Origin: Apostichopus japonicus | Taxonomy: Eukaryota; Echinodermata; Holothuroidea; Aspidochirotida; Stichopodidae | Reading direction: 5' to 3' | NCBI RefSeq assembly: GCF_037975245.1 | Contig: NC_092572.1 | Span: 2,331,501 to 2,395,500 of the forward strand | Length of the DNA: 64,000 nt | Part shown: in pieces, positions 26,111-38,385 of the stretch | Layout: the number at the start of each line of letters is the position of its first letter | Position numbering within the stretch: the first letter of the stretch is position 1 | Translations under genes and position numbers: made by a program | Notes under the pieces: model-generated | Told to the model about the DNA's origin: nothing | Seen by the model: the letters and a program-made list of their open reading frames with translations, nothing else | The model's database searches: none

Positions 26111-26970
26111 GCGCAGTATTTAACCTTTGATATTCGTAACGATATTTGAATTGTGTTAGGCATGTAATAATGTTGCATTTTTTCCCGGGAAGTCCGCGTT
26201 ATCCTCGTTAGTTGTTCACTATGACGTAAGCAATCGCGCACCTAGCCTTTGCTCGAAGGGTTGAGCTTTCCGGTCTCCGGAAGTCTGGTGACCGTAACTA
26301 AAAGCCGGAATTCTTTGAAGTAATATATTCTCCCGCGCGTAAAGTTAGGCCAATGTTCAAGCCAGTACAAAAGAAGCTGATGGTAACGTACAACTGTGTT
26401 ACATTCCTTGACAAAATTTCATACAAGTTGAGATACAAGTCTACGTACGGTACGTTATCTTATCCTTTCTATCAACCAATTGGTATGTTTTTAAGACCAC
26501 TGCGTGCATGTCCAACTGTCCGTAATTGGTATCGTAATTGCTCAGAATATTATTTAATACTTTAACCGAACTTGCGTATTATTTTAACTTTTGAAAGCTA
26601 TTCTTTACGCTATATTAATTGTTTAAGATTGTAATAATGTTGCAATTCTTTGCCGGGAAATCCCCGTTATCCTCCGTAGTTGTTTACTATCGTGCACCTG
26701 GCCTTCTGGTCTCCGGAAGACTGGTGACCGCAACTCAGAGGCGGTATTCTTTGAAGTAGTACATTCTCGTGCGTAAACTTAAGCCAGTGTTCAGGCTAGT
26801 AAAAAGGGAGCCGATGGGAACGTGCAGCGTGACACGCTTTGACAAAAACTCATACACACGAGATAAACAAGAATTACTATTAACCAAGTTGGTATGTTTC
26901 TTATACCACCGCAAGGTGTCTAACTGTTCGTAGATATTGCAAGTGCTCAGAATATTATTTAATACATTAT
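26102..26970. repeat. Tandem duplication of about 400-470 bp
   Basis: Copy 1 (about 26102-26568) and copy 2 (about 26572-26970) share CGGTCTCCGGAAG, TCTGGTGACCG, TTCTTTGAAGTA and GCTCAGAATATTATTTAATAC in the same order. Copy 2 has several deletions. No coding potential is seen in either. Confidence 0.8.
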
Positions 26971-27221
26971 TGAGTTGTATGAATTGTTAGCAAATTGCGC
27001 TATTGAACTAGGGATCTCTAGTTTACTCCCAGTTATTTAGGAGTAACGTACGTTATTGACCGATTGTTATCGTTTACGTCATTTAGTAGCGCTCTGAATT
27101 GCGTGACACTGTATATACTTTAGTAAGGATCAGTGTTCTGCTGCGGATGTATAACATTCAGTTAGTCCGTAATCAGGTGCGTATCCAGGGGGGGGCGTTG
27201 GGGGCGCGCGCCCCCCGGGTA

Positions 27222-27390
27222 AGAAAAAGAGGAGAGAAAAAAAAGAGAAGAAAAAAGGAAAAAAGAAGGGAAAAAAGAGGAGGAGGAGAGGAAGGAAGGG
27301 AAAAGAAAAAGAAGAAAGAGAGAAAAAGGAGAAAAGGAGGGAGTAAAAGAAAAACGCGAAGACACCGGGAAGAGAAAGAGGAACAGTGAC
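27222..27390 (+). repeat. Polypurine (GA-rich) tract
   Basis: About 165 bases of almost pure A/G on the plus strand inside copy A. The lysine/arginine-rich and serine/phenylalanine-rich ORFs read through it are artefacts. A shorter counterpart lies at 47932-48040 in copy B. Confidence 0.9.
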
Positions 27391-28305
27391 ATCATTACAG
27401 CGCTGAAGGGTAGCCAGTGACGGATCAATGATTTCGTAAAAGTGTGACTCACCCTACCCCTTACACCGACAACTCCATTTTTTGACGTTTCCATTTTCCC
27501 ATCTCACTAATGATCTATATATATACTATATATGGTCTATCATAACGCGTGTGTAGAATTGTGCTATGAAACCAACTGTGGCTGGTCTCGAACTCGACCG
27601 TGTCGTCGGGGAACATGACGCATTTTGGGATGGGGGCGACCGCCCGCCCCCCCCCCCATTCAGCATTTTTTTAAATGATATCGCTAAGTAGTTTCAAAAT
27701 AGAAAGTGCTTAGAGGCAACTTACAAGGCCTGGGAAGTGTCATTTCCAGCGATCTGGGAGACATTTTCGGCCAAAATTTGCTTGTATCGCTTCGCGCTAA
27801 CAAATGGTCCTGGCGGGTAGTGCCATTTCCAGCGATCTGGGAGGCATTTTCGGCCAAAATTTTCTTGTACGCTTCGCGCCAACCTATGGTGGCGCTACGC
27901 TTAGATAATTTGCCTACAGGCTTCGCCCCTCCCTTGGCAAATTCCTCGCTACGCGCCTGTTCGAGTTTGTAACGCAAACAGCAGATATCACATCATATCA
28001 GTGAGCATGAAAATGGCGTTCCAGGATGAAAAGCCTCAAAACTGTCCGACTTGCCTGAAAAAATAACTTAATATTTTCGCGCGCGTTCAACGTGTTCATG
28101 TCAATATCATATAAGCAAGCATCGGTTTTTACATCGCATGCCATCATGTACCGTACGGTCCGTTAAAATTGTGCAGTATACTGCGGGATGCTAATGTAAA
28201 CAACGACAGGTCTCATGTAAATGTATAAAAAGCACGGAGGTCCAATTATGTCAAAACTCTCTTTTACATTAGTAATGGCGAATTAGGGGCTGCACCCCCG
28301 CCGCG

Positions 28306-28674
28306 CAGTGGCGGAGCGTCAGGGGGGGGCGGATGCCCCCCTGACGGACTCAAATGGACTGTTGGCGCCTTTTTCAGCTCTTTACCACTTTTTACTTATT
28401 CTAGATTATTGACTTTTTATTGCGCTCTCATCTACTTATTGACATTTGTCACATTTTATTGGTGTAATTTGGCGATGACAACTTATTCTTCGTTTATCTG
28501 TAAATTAGCCAGGCCCGGAAAGGGTCATTTCCGGCGATCTAGGGAGTATCTTCACTCAAAAATTTTCTGTACGCTACGCGCCAACCGGTGGTGGCGCTCC
28601 GCTTAGATAGTGTCTAAAGCGCCCCTACAGACCATTCTCGCCACTCCTGACCAACACCCCTAGCTCCGCCACTG
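28306..28674. mobile_element. Nested hAT-type MITE with 8-bp target duplication
   Basis: Starts CAGTGGCGGAGC and ends GCTCCGCCACTG (perfect 12-bp TIRs). The 8-bp target duplication CCGCCGCG is perfect at 28298-28305 and 28675-28682. TIR sequence and 8-bp duplication together fit hAT. The 369-bp element has no coding sequence and contains the GGTGGCGCTCCGCTTAGATAG module. The corresponding place in copy B (about 49010-49040) lacks it, so it inserted after the two copies parted. Confidence 0.9.
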
Positions 28675-29376
28675 CCGCCGCGCCTCCTACGCCTATGTGT
28701 GTAGCGTTCGGTTTCGGAAATATCTGCTATTTTTTTCATTTCCCTCAACCAAGTTTTATAATAGCCGTTATAAGAGGTTTTAATATTTGTACACCAATAA
28801 ATTAACCGTGTCTGAATTTTCGAACATTTCTGACCAACATTCTGCATCACACTTCCCTCTACTCGTGCAATTTTGACCGGTCTGTTAGGGGTTGAAGGAA
28901 GTTTTTCTATATTGGTTGTCCATAGATGAAATTTAACATTGAACATTATGGGTATGTTTTGAAGTGAGTTTATTCTCGAGAAATGTGAATTTTCAAATTC
29001 TGAACAAATATGGGGCTTAAAACCTTGAAAAGTGGGTCTGACGGGTATTGTGGGCCGCGACGTAGAATCACCTACAAAAGCAAAGACCCACAGGAGATGC
29101 GATCAGGTCGAACATGATGTGTGCCGGGTTGACAATCTTCAAAAAGGTTATGGATGGAAAAAACTAAAAGGAAATACTTGGTTCTCAGGCAAAAAGTGTA
29201 CATCTGGTTGGTCATTTCAAGCCCGAGAAGTGCCGTTTCCGGTGATCTGGGGGGGGGGGGGGGGTTTCAAAACAAGAAATTTTCTTGTACGCTGCGCGCC
29301 AACCGATGGTGGCGCTCCGCTTAGATAGGTATTCGCGCCCCCCGGGTTGGAAAATCCTGGATACGCGCCTGGTAAT

Positions 29377-29859
29377 TCGCAACTTAGTGAAGCCTAGGTC
29401 AGCTACCACATAGATAAACTACTACCATTTAATCCATTTATTGTTTCCTAGTCTATTAAAATCCGCTAACGTTGACATCGTAAAGATAACTCTGTTGCCT
29501 TAGATCTGATTTCATATTTCTACGCTGAGTGTAGCGCCGCGTTGGGGGCTGCGTTTTACGTTGTGTGTAGAGTTCCACGCTGGACGCTGTGTTTAGCGCG
29601 GCGCGTTGTACGCCGTACATTGGAAGCACAATATTTCATGACCCTTGTATTTTAAATGAGGTGTGACTAAACGGTACCACTGTGCCACGAGAACTTGAAT
29701 ATATTTTCCATTGCCATATTTTATCGCGACTCTCTTTCGCCAACACCAGCTATAAAGATTGCCGCGACTGATAGGGAAGTACAGTTACAGTATAACATTC
29801 AAGAATGAAGAACAATTATTATGTGCAAAATTCTTTTTGTTCAAAAGAAAAGGCTTGCG
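29377..29859. other. Intergenic with a GC-rich degenerate patch
   Basis: At about 29520-29630 GTGTAGCGC/GCGTTG-like words repeat imperfectly. No gene seen. Confidence 0.35.
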
Positions 29860-30126
29860 TTAACCTGAAGAAAATTATCGAGTCATTTATGTGTGCGTCC
29901 ATCTACTTTTAAAGCATACGAGGATTGCATAAACTCATTAATGTGAGGGTCCACCCATTAGTGTGAGCGTTAGCCATTTTCTGTTAAGATGATGAAGTAC
30001 GTACGTCAACCAATTAGCATGTGCGTCAACCTTTTTGTGTATCACTGAAAGGAATTTTCCACCCATTAATGTGTGTTTGTCCATCTACTTGTACAACAGA
30101 CGAGGCTGTTGCAAACCCCAAAACGC
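29860..30126. repeat. Second block of the CAACCCATTAGTGTGTG repeat family
   Basis: Same motifs and orientation as 25491-26110, including a nearly identical CTTGTACAACAGACGAGGCT. The 659-bp inverted-repeat element sits directly after it. Confidence 0.55.
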
Positions 30127-30785
30127 ACTGGTTTGGGTATTTACAAACGAGGATACTTACCTGTCTCCTACAACACTAACGCACATTTCCTAGTCTACTT
30201 ACACACCACTGGTATATATTTTAGCACTGCGCCCCGGTGACCTCTCCCTCAGGTCACCATGCACTCTCTCAGCCTTCCGGATTTACCCAATACTGATGCG
30301 GCCAAGATACCGCAGCGGGGAGGTATGAGTCGGATTGGAGACCCAAACTGAGAGGGAGTGTTAAAATCCACGTCGAAGTGCCCGTAGCCTGCCCGAGGGA
30401 TGAACAGTAATGTAAATCGAATTGAAAACAACGAGGAACAAGGCACTACCCTGGTGAAGGTTTGGTTGAGAGCGTAGATGGCGTGGTTCTTTCGGTGTTC
30501 GAACTGAATGGATATGTCCTGGTGGATATGTCCGGATGAGTATGTCCGGGCGGATGTGTCCGGATAAAGTGTCCGGTATATCCCGGCCTATCCGGCTGTG
30601 AGGATAAATACTATTGCCAATCTATGGGAGGATAAGATAAGTGGATCATACCCACAATCTAACAGTATCCATTGAACAGTATATTGACTTGTTGCTGGCG
30701 TTGTGTGGGGCTCGCGAGTCCTGTACGTCAGGTGGGAGGCGGGTGGGACAGGTAAGTATCGTCGTTCGTAAATACCCAAACCAGT
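30127..30785. mobile_element. 659-bp element with 38-bp terminal inverted repeats
   Basis: Arm 30127-30164 (ACTGGTTTGGGTATTTAC...TTACCTGT) and arm 30748-30785 are reverse complements with two mismatches out of 38. The interior holds a short tandem repeat of GTCCGG (about 30510-30590) and no convincing gene. No clean target duplication is visible. It may be an independent MITE, or a terminal/internal complementary region of the adjoining DIRS-like element; both are inference. Confidence 0.7.
30510..30595. repeat. Short GTCCGG minisatellite
   Basis: ATATGTCC(T/G)GG, GTATGTCCGGG, GTGTCCGGATAA, GTGTCCGG repeats at about 14-18 bp spacing inside the inverted-repeat element. Confidence 0.7.
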
Positions 30786-30829
30786 TTTTGTGGTACTAAC
30801 TTCACTCCTGTCTTACCTGTATTCTACAA

Positions 30830-33350
30830 CACTAACACAGAGTGGCACTGGTGGGAGGCCTAACGGGCTTGACCTGCCCGTAGGAAAGCCAAACACTGCG
30901 CGAATGTAGACTTTTAAGCCGGTTTGGTGAGACTGTACTCAGAATTCCAAGGGCAGAAGGTCCCACGTCGCCGCACAAAGCGATCGAGACTTCGTTCCTC
31001 TGTCTGTTGACGAATGCCACTATCGTCGTAATGTCGTGGTGACGGCATGGCCCGTAGGTGATACTCGAAGTAGTGGATGGCTCTGGATAGTACCTCCATC
31101 TCTAGCGCGTTGATATGGACAACCTCGCCCGCGACTCTTACGAAGACCCGCATTGAGGTCGAGAGGCCGGAGTGTAGCGACACGAACTTGTAGTTCCTTC
31201 CTTTGTAGGAGTATGCTAGGAATCGTTGTAACGCGACTTGGACGTACGCGTCTTGTGAGGTCGACGGATGATGCCCACATGCCCTTCGTGAGGTTCGAGA
31301 TGATTATCGCGAGAGTCTCCATGTGAAACCGAGTCGGAAGAAGCCCTTATTCAACGGATTTAGGTTGAGTATTGATCGCCATGACCCGTCCTTTTTTTTT
31401 GGGGGGGGGGGGGGGGGAACGGAGGAAGGACAAACGGAAGAGTAGTCTCTCCCCTTCCGTCGCCTCCACTATAGCCCTCTTTGTCAGTGACGCATGGAGC
31501 GCGTATCTCTGGCACAGGTCGGTGGGTACTGGGTGTCCTTTCCGCCTCCCCCCACCGGAGAAATCCGAAAGAACTCGATGGGGTATCCTCTCGAGATCAC
31601 CCGGGTCTATCTCTTTCCATACGTTCTGGAATAACTGGAGCCTCTCCCTACCGCCGGGTACGCTGTAACCGAGGAAGGGTAGGCACCCCTCGGGCCTGGG
31701 GCCTGAAAGACAACCTTGGTGGCTGGTAGTTCTGACGTGGTCGTGATCTTTCGTTTCGCGAGAGTCGGCCGTACCGATGTCCACGTGGGAGGGTCTTGGC
31801 GACCTGTCGGATCTTCAACCCCTGTAAATCTTGGCGGTGATACCGCTGTTTCGTTTCCAGCAAGCGGGCCGTTGCGCCCTACCCCTCGGTGTTTTCGCTT
31901 GTTCTGGGCGTCGGTAAGGGCGCGATTGCCTATCGGCCTTGCGAGCGTCCGGGCGGGAGAAACCAGATTTTTGCTAGCGTGTTGCGTCGGTCCAGTTCCT
32001 GTCGGACTGTATCGCTTAACTGGTCATTGAATAGGTCCTCTCCCAGAATGGGGAGGGGTGCCAGTCTCTCTTTTGCTTTCCCCGCTGGCCAGCCTACTGC
32101 CGCCAGCAAGTGCTTCGGCGGGATTCCATCGACCGGATTGCGATTCTCGCAAACTGGTGATAGACAAGTCAGGCTAACGGGCCAAGAAGCCACAGTATTT
32201 GTGCGACCTCGTGGTATCTGGTCCGGGTCTTCTGGCAGCTGTTGGTGGTGTCGCACGAGGACTTCCGCTGCTAGAGGTAAGGTCGACGCAAACTTCATTC
32301 CCCACTCGGGATGATTGATCAAGCTCAAATAGTGTGTTATCCAAGCGCTTACGATGTGGATCTTCAAAGATAACACTTGTCAAGCCGTGTTCCGCCTGGA
32401 GACAGTCCGTCGCGTCCCTAGGGATCAGTGGAGGGCGGAAAAGACTCTTCCAAGTATCCTCGGGCATTCGGAGTGCCCTGTCCTGCTTTTCAGGGAGAGC
32501 CGTTCACCTCCGTTGTTTCTGAATCACCTCCACCCGTTCAAACAGAGTGGGTCCACAGGGATGAAGGTGGAATCGTCCTCTGGCGTTTCGTTTGTCGATC
32601 GCAGTTTGGAAGATGACATTGGGGATTAGGTCCCCGCTGGGGAGTCCTTGCGATAGAACCGATGTGAGCTGTGAGAGCAGCAACGCACAATCGGAAGAGA
32701 GAGGTCCCGTAGGCGGAGGCGGTGCCTCCGTTAACATACGGCGTTTGTGTTCCGCCGAAGATTCATCGGGGATCGGTGAAGGACAGCGCACCGGCGAGCG
32801 GCTACGTGCCCCGGTTCCTTTAGAACTGACGCAGACCTGCGTGTCTGTTCCTGAGCAGACCCAAGATTCCGCTCATAAGAGGCAGAGGGAACTTTAGAGG
32901 CTTCAGCAGTGGGAACGGCCCTACTCTTTGAAACCTAACTGGTTTTCGGTGCCTTCCCTTTGGCTCTGTTATAGGTCTTGGACTTGACCTTAGCCTTAGG
33001 GTTCGAACTATTCCCCGTTCTCGGGGCTGTCTCCGGGTCGGTTGTCCGCGGAGTTCGCGGCGTGTAATCTGCAGGTTTGGTTTGGACCGTGGACTGCGGA
33101 GCAAGCTGGGTGGAAGGTGGTCCAGTTGAAGCTTTAACAGTTGACGTTTTGCTTCCAGCTAGGCTTCCGTTTCCTTCAAATTAGCCTGTGTGAAAGTGAC
33201 ACAGGTGGAACACGGTTCCCGTCGAGTGCAAGATCTACACTGCGGGCAAAGTGCGTGCTCGTCCCAAGCGCGCCCGAGCGAAAGAGCAAGCAGGTCGCAC
33301 ACTTAATCGTAACTTTCCCGTCCTAAGACATCCTGATTCCTAAAGGAGGA
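30830..33350 (-). pseudogene. Degenerate DIRS-like retroelement
   Basis: GC-richer than its surroundings. On the minus strand: a cysteine cluster DEHALCPQCRSCTRREPCSTC near 33230 like DIRS gag zinc knuckles; a Pro/Lys/Arg-rich linker (about 33120-32800) with one in-frame stop; then a reverse transcriptase region with GRERLQLFQNVWKEI (about 31620), SPPPPPKKKG (about 31400), METLAIIISNLTKGMWASSVDL (about 31290) followed in another frame by KDAYVQV, and SLHSGLSTSMRVFVRV (about 31170). The LKDAY and GLSTSMRVF blocks correspond to the DIRS RT motifs (usually GLSTAPRVF). Several frameshifts and a long poly-G tract at 31392-31408 break it. No tyrosine recombinase or RNase H is recognisable. The plus-strand ORFs here are shadows. 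Confidence 0.75.
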
Positions 33351-33779
33351 GGATAAGTCGGGAGAAGAAAAACAACACTGAAAAACCGCGAAAAACACGC
33401 GGCTCTAAAAGAATAAGGCCTACACAGTTCTTGAGTGAACAAAACTAGTAGAAGCTTGTTGTGGCCTAATCTCTACAGGAGGAGCTCCCGGGGGGCCAAA
33501 AAGCCCATAAAAACTTCCAATAGAGCCCCAAGAATTATACGAACACGGGAGAGTGAGACCTAAATAAGTATTAATCTGAATTTTTTATAGAACAAAACAA
33601 GGTCTTCACGGTACAACACGTAAGTGAAATGTGCTGCGACTCGCACAAATGATACACGTGTGAGGTACCGTAATACAAAAACGAGGCGATATCCTAATGT
33701 CAAGAAGAAGCAGAAAACTGCTTCAAACAAAAGGATACTTAGCAGAAACTTGATGAATCCTGTTGCAAACTCTGACGGG
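33351..33779. other. Flank of the DIRS-like element
   Basis: No feature recognised; may contain its terminal repeat, which cannot be confirmed without a second copy. Confidence 0.35.
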
Positions 33780-34420
33780 TTAACGCACATCCTCGTCGTA
33801 ACATAGAAAGATTGACGCACACACTAATGGGTTGACACGTTTGTTCTTTTGTGTAGGTCAAATGGGTTGACCCGTTAATAGGTTGAAATATACATCGTCT
33901 ATTGTAAAAATAACTAGACGCGCGCACTTATGTGGTTACGTTCTTCATCAGTGTAATACAAAATAGTAAACGGTCTCACTAATGGGTTGACGCTAGCCTA
34001 TTCTGTTGTACAAGTAGAAGGACTCTAACATTTTGGTTGGTAAACTTCTTCAGTCATACTCAAAAAGGTTTACGCAAGCCTAAAATGATGGGGTGACGTA
34101 CTTTTTTCTTAGTGTTACACAAATGGGCTGATCCACACACTATATGACGCAAGATTCATCTGTTGTTAAAGAATACCTCACTTCTATTAACAAACAGATG
34201 AAAGGCTTTCGTCAACCCTTTAGTGTGTGGTTCAGTTCATTCGCGTTACACGAAAGAATAAGTACGTCACTCCTTTAGAGTTTGCGTTCATCCATTACCA
34301 TCATATTGTAGAACTTCGAACCATTCATGTGCGTCAATATATTTTATCAGCATCTGAGGGTTACGTCAACCTTGTGTATCACCTTGTGTAAGATTGTCGA
34401 CCCATTATGGCGCATTAACA
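33780..34420. repeat. Third block of the CAACCCATTAGTGTGTG family, largely inverted
   Basis: CACACTAATGGGTTGACAC, CACTAATGGGTTGACGC and related words run in the reverse orientation to 25.5-26.1 kb, then a forward GTCAACCCTTTAGTGTGTGG near 34212. Divergent, non-coding. Confidence 0.55.
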
Positions 34421-34690
34421 CGACACGATTTTCCTCAATATTTGTCGTGCACGATAGTCGTGCGCGACAAAATCGTGGCATGTGAATAGACCTGTCGTAG
34501 AAACTGAATCGTGAGCAACTTGGCGCGCAATGTAGAGCGTATTACAAGACGCCCGGAATCGCAGCGTGTAAATGAATTGTCTTGAGTCGAGAACGATTTA
34601 TCACTCACAATTAGAAAGTTATTCCATTTGAACAACTTGTCATTTGCACGACAAGACAGTCGTTTGTGATAAATATGTGTGCCATATAGA
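34421..34690. repeat. GTCGTG/CACGAC-rich palindromic segment
   Basis: Repeated short complementary words (TTGTCGTGCACGA, GTCGTGCGCGACAAAATCGTG, TTGCACGACAAGACAGTCGT) could fold into several hairpins. MITE-like in texture, but no defined ends were found. Confidence 0.35.
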
Positions 34691-37600
34691 CCTAGGCTAG
34701 GCTATACTCATATACATTATGTGCTACACATAAACATTTGTAGGATTAATAGAATCACTTCATTTACCATCCACGCGCAATTTTGTTATTAATTTTTTGG
34801 GGGATATTCAAGTATATAATTTAATTTTGTTATTCTGTTACCTTGGTCACAAGTAGTCTTCATAGTAGTTAAGAAAGCTCTTAACTCCCTTCAGCCTATC
34901 GTTTTTTATCGCACATTGTTTCACGTCCTTAGTTGCTAATTCAGCTATTTTGTTGTCACTGGTCGCTATGGGGTACCTGGTTAAACGCACAAGAATACGA
35001 CTGTAGGTGCATGTGAGGGGTAGCAGACGTTGGTATTAATATTAGTGGGGGATGTGTTACCAAGGACGCCAGTGATATACTGGTCGAAGCTCGCGAACAC
35101 TTTGGGAAGTTGTGTTGGGATTGCACAGAATGGATGAACAAGGTTCACCGGCATTTTACTATTGGACTCGCCGATGCACAGCCGACATGACAATCCAGCC
35201 GTATTGGCTGACTTTGACAGTCTTGATTTCATAGCATTAACGTTATTAATTCATTGGCAGCAACTTACTGTAATCACATCGCATCAAATCACGTCGTGTG
35301 CTTTGTGGCTATATGTCTTCTTATCATTCACCATTCCACATATTTCTAATCAAGAACTTGTAAATCTTTGTTTGACACTCAGCTTACCATTTTCAGGTAA
35401 CCATGCCAAATTGGCCGCTTTCTTGTGTCTTTATATCGGCAGTAAAGTCTAAAATAATAAGGAGGAAATGAAAGAAAACGACAACATGTAAATACAGATG
35501 AACCAGGCTTGCTACCGTAAGCATGCCGTCAATCTTGAAAACAGGTAGGTGTAATAATGATGTCTTGTTTATTGTTCGTCTCAATGCAATTATATATCTG
35601 ACAATTCCAACAAGCCAGTTCAAATTATTAAACTTAAAACTGTCACTCAAATGGAAACATTTTGGCCGTTTGTTGCATTAAACATTGCGCAATACGACAT
35701 TGATATAAAGACAACACATTTGTTTAAATGTGATTAAGATGACAGACAGTAGGCCAATGTGTTATGCATACTTCCATCGCTCTCACATCAATACAATTTG
35801 TACACACTCAAGCACTCGTGGCTATTCCGAATTATTTTCGTTTAGCGTTCAAAGTAAACTACAACAAGCGAGTTTATCGCAGGAATATGTTGACCACCAT
35901 GCTAGTACAACACTATGAATAAACTATAGGTAGATGCAGTAGGAGATCACAGCAAGCTTGCGCATGTCTAATCAGCACGTCTCTTGGAACTAAATCACAG
36001 AGGTAACTCGTTAATTTTTACCGTTAATATGAGAAAATACTTACCTATACCCAAATTCCCACCAACCCCTTTCTCATTATGTCATCTATGCGGGGGAGGA
36101 GAAGGGACAGAATAAGGTTCAAGGTGGCGAGACACAACCTTCGATATGCAGTGGGTCATATGATAAGGACTTGAGTGCATTGCTACAAAAAGTTTCTCGA
36201 AAAAACTTCGACCACTTAAATAGATGCTCTGTGCATTAAATACCACAACTTCCAATGCTGTACTTAAGTTTTAATGAATAACAGACTGAGAACTTTTATT
36301 AAAATTTTCTGAAACTTTAAAGGATATGACACATTTTGAACGTATTTTGATCTACTTGATCTCTATCTCAAAATTATAGTGATGGGAAGACGAGGTGCAC
36401 GTGAACTCCTGCTCCACGGTTCATCCGCTCTGTGTCAATACCATTCCGAATTAACATGCTTTTTATCTCGATAAAATTGCATATGAAATTGATCATGATA
36501 GGGTAATACTCACCACCACATACGTAATGTACAACGTACGTTATGGTAGATCAAACATCAACGTATTCTTTATGAACCCTGCTGATGTAATTCCTTTGTG
36601 TGAATGGGTCTCAGTGGGTTGATTATCTTATTATATTAGAATTCCTTCATTTATTTTAAGTTTTTAAATTTGACAATTATATATCATAGGATAATTATTG
36701 CCAGTGTAAGAAAAATATGAAAGCATAATTCATTCTGTGTTGGTGGCATGATATATTATAAGAGAAAAACAATCTCTAATTAGAGGCCATGGTGAAATAA
36801 GTTTCGAATCAGAAAACTCCCTCTCATTAAGAGTGTTTTTTGAAATTAAAGTCGACAAAGCTCACCTTGATACTTTGTAGACAAATTCCTTGTAACGATA
36901 GTCATTGTCACGAATTCTTTGTAGGGAGCAGTCGACAAGGGTGCAAAGAAGGAAAGAGAGAGTATATGAGTTTTCAAGTGAAATATAATCATAGCAACAA
37001 AAACAAAACTAATTAAAATAGAATCATCTTTGTTTATATATTCTCTCGGCCTTATTAGGTGTCTTCCTTGAGCGTCGGCTTTCGGCCTTAGTATTAACGT
37101 TCTCTTTCTTTCTCGTTCAGCATGTATTTTTCATCCCCTTGCCTCTTTTGTCATGGTTTTCGATACGTTCGGTTTAAGCCCGAGAAAGAAATAGGAAAGA
37201 GCACGTGGCTATGCGGCACTTATGTACTGCTCGTGCCGAATTCCGATGCTCTGTTAACATTAATACATCATTATGTAATGCTTAAGGGTTCACAAAACCA
37301 TGGCTAAATAATCAGCATCCAATTAACTCAACAAGCCAAGCAATCAATACAACACTTTAGAGGGTTTTCTTAGATCGTGTTGTGACAGTTATAAACGAGT
37401 TATTGTCATTGTCGCCAGCGCATTTTTTTTTGCGTATATCGTAACATCAAAATTTAACTTAAAAGTACTTGCACAACCATTCTTCAAAATGTACACACAG
37501 TGGCCGCATAAAGAGTAGTTTATTTATGTAAAATCAGCGAATCAATTCATTTAATTTCTAGACAAACGATTGCATAGGCTATAAGGTCAATTTAATTGTA

Positions 37601-38385
37601 AAAAGATGTTAGATAATAATGAAAATGAACAACTGGCTTGTGGTATTCATTACCTTCCTTCACACTCACAGTTAGTTGTAAGGGTGACCGCATTTCATAT
37701 TAATAGTATCAACTGGTTTGAAACATCTTCTGACGGGGTTGAATTTAGAAACAAGCAACATGGTCATCTTCTACACATTCAATTTCCAACGAAATACAGG
37801 TGAACAAGCTCAAGTTTCCTTCAATATACATCTATTTCTATGCCAGGTGATAATCTTTCCGTTCCTATCTCCAAATGTTGTAATATCAGTTTCTCTGGAA
37901 CATAGAAAATACATGTTAATACATTACTTTACGCATATTACAAGACTTTATATCATATATAACTATTGTAGTCGGAGGAATGTATCGTTGACTCCCTTTT
38001 AGCTGAGTAACAATTTGTCGAAGAGGAAACAAAAACTCACTTTTAATATGATTAAGATCACGGACACTTGTTCTTAACTTAAAAAACAAACGTCTCAGTT
38101 TACGTCAACTCTCAAAATATTCATCGTACTTGCTTCGTGAGTTGGACTAAAATTGGTCATAATTTCCCCTTGAATTTCATGCGCAGTGTAGTCATCAATT
38201 ATCAAAGAAATGGACGTATTGTTTAGTATCAATTTAAACAACAAACAGAGACAACATTGTTATACTCATAAGCCACGTTATCGGTATTTATATTCCGTAG
38301 TTGTCAATTTTTTTGATGCTAGAAAGTAAAAAGAAAGAGAACGAAATGAAAAGAAACATGTCTTTAAAACTGAAATTAATCAATA

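Larger units (their letters stand above)
27174..29371. mobile_element. TIR DNA transposon (non-autonomous), copy A
   Basis: Begins CAGGTGCGTATCCAGG and ends CCTGGATACGCGCCTG, near-perfect 16-bp terminal inverted repeats. The flanking 5-bp target duplication GTAAT occurs at 27169-27173 and 29372-29376. The 2198-bp element holds a polypurine tract, a short TA tract near 27513, poly-C/G runs, two or more copies of a GGTGGCGCTCCGCTTAGATAG module, and a nested second element. No transposase is seen. TIR wording resembles hAT families, but hAT usually makes 8-bp duplications, so it may be a 5-bp hAT-like group or another superfamily. A second copy lies at 47882-49380. Confidence 0.85.

Noticed and set aside
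27099-27494. Lys/Arg-rich and Ser/Phe-rich ORFs
   Set aside because: Translations of the polypurine tract in a non-coding transposon; same artefact at 47831-48190.
31372-32897. Numerous plus-strand ORFs of 60-140 codons
   Set aside because: Shadows of the GC-rich minus-strand DIRS-like coding region, which shows the RT motifs.
34956-35232. Minus-strand ORF of 83 codons
   Set aside because: No recognised motif, no splice or promoter context, and a second overlapping frame is equally open.
35391-35430. Terminal exon of the 40-41 kb Ig gene
   Set aside because: Phase and acceptor fit, but it encodes only 17 residues with no domain and lies 4.7 kb away; left as a note, not a gene.
36862-36930. 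Minus-strand exon reading DCSLQRIRDNDYRYKEF before a GTGAGC donor
   Set aside because: Coding-like but no clear acceptor, domain or phase partner.
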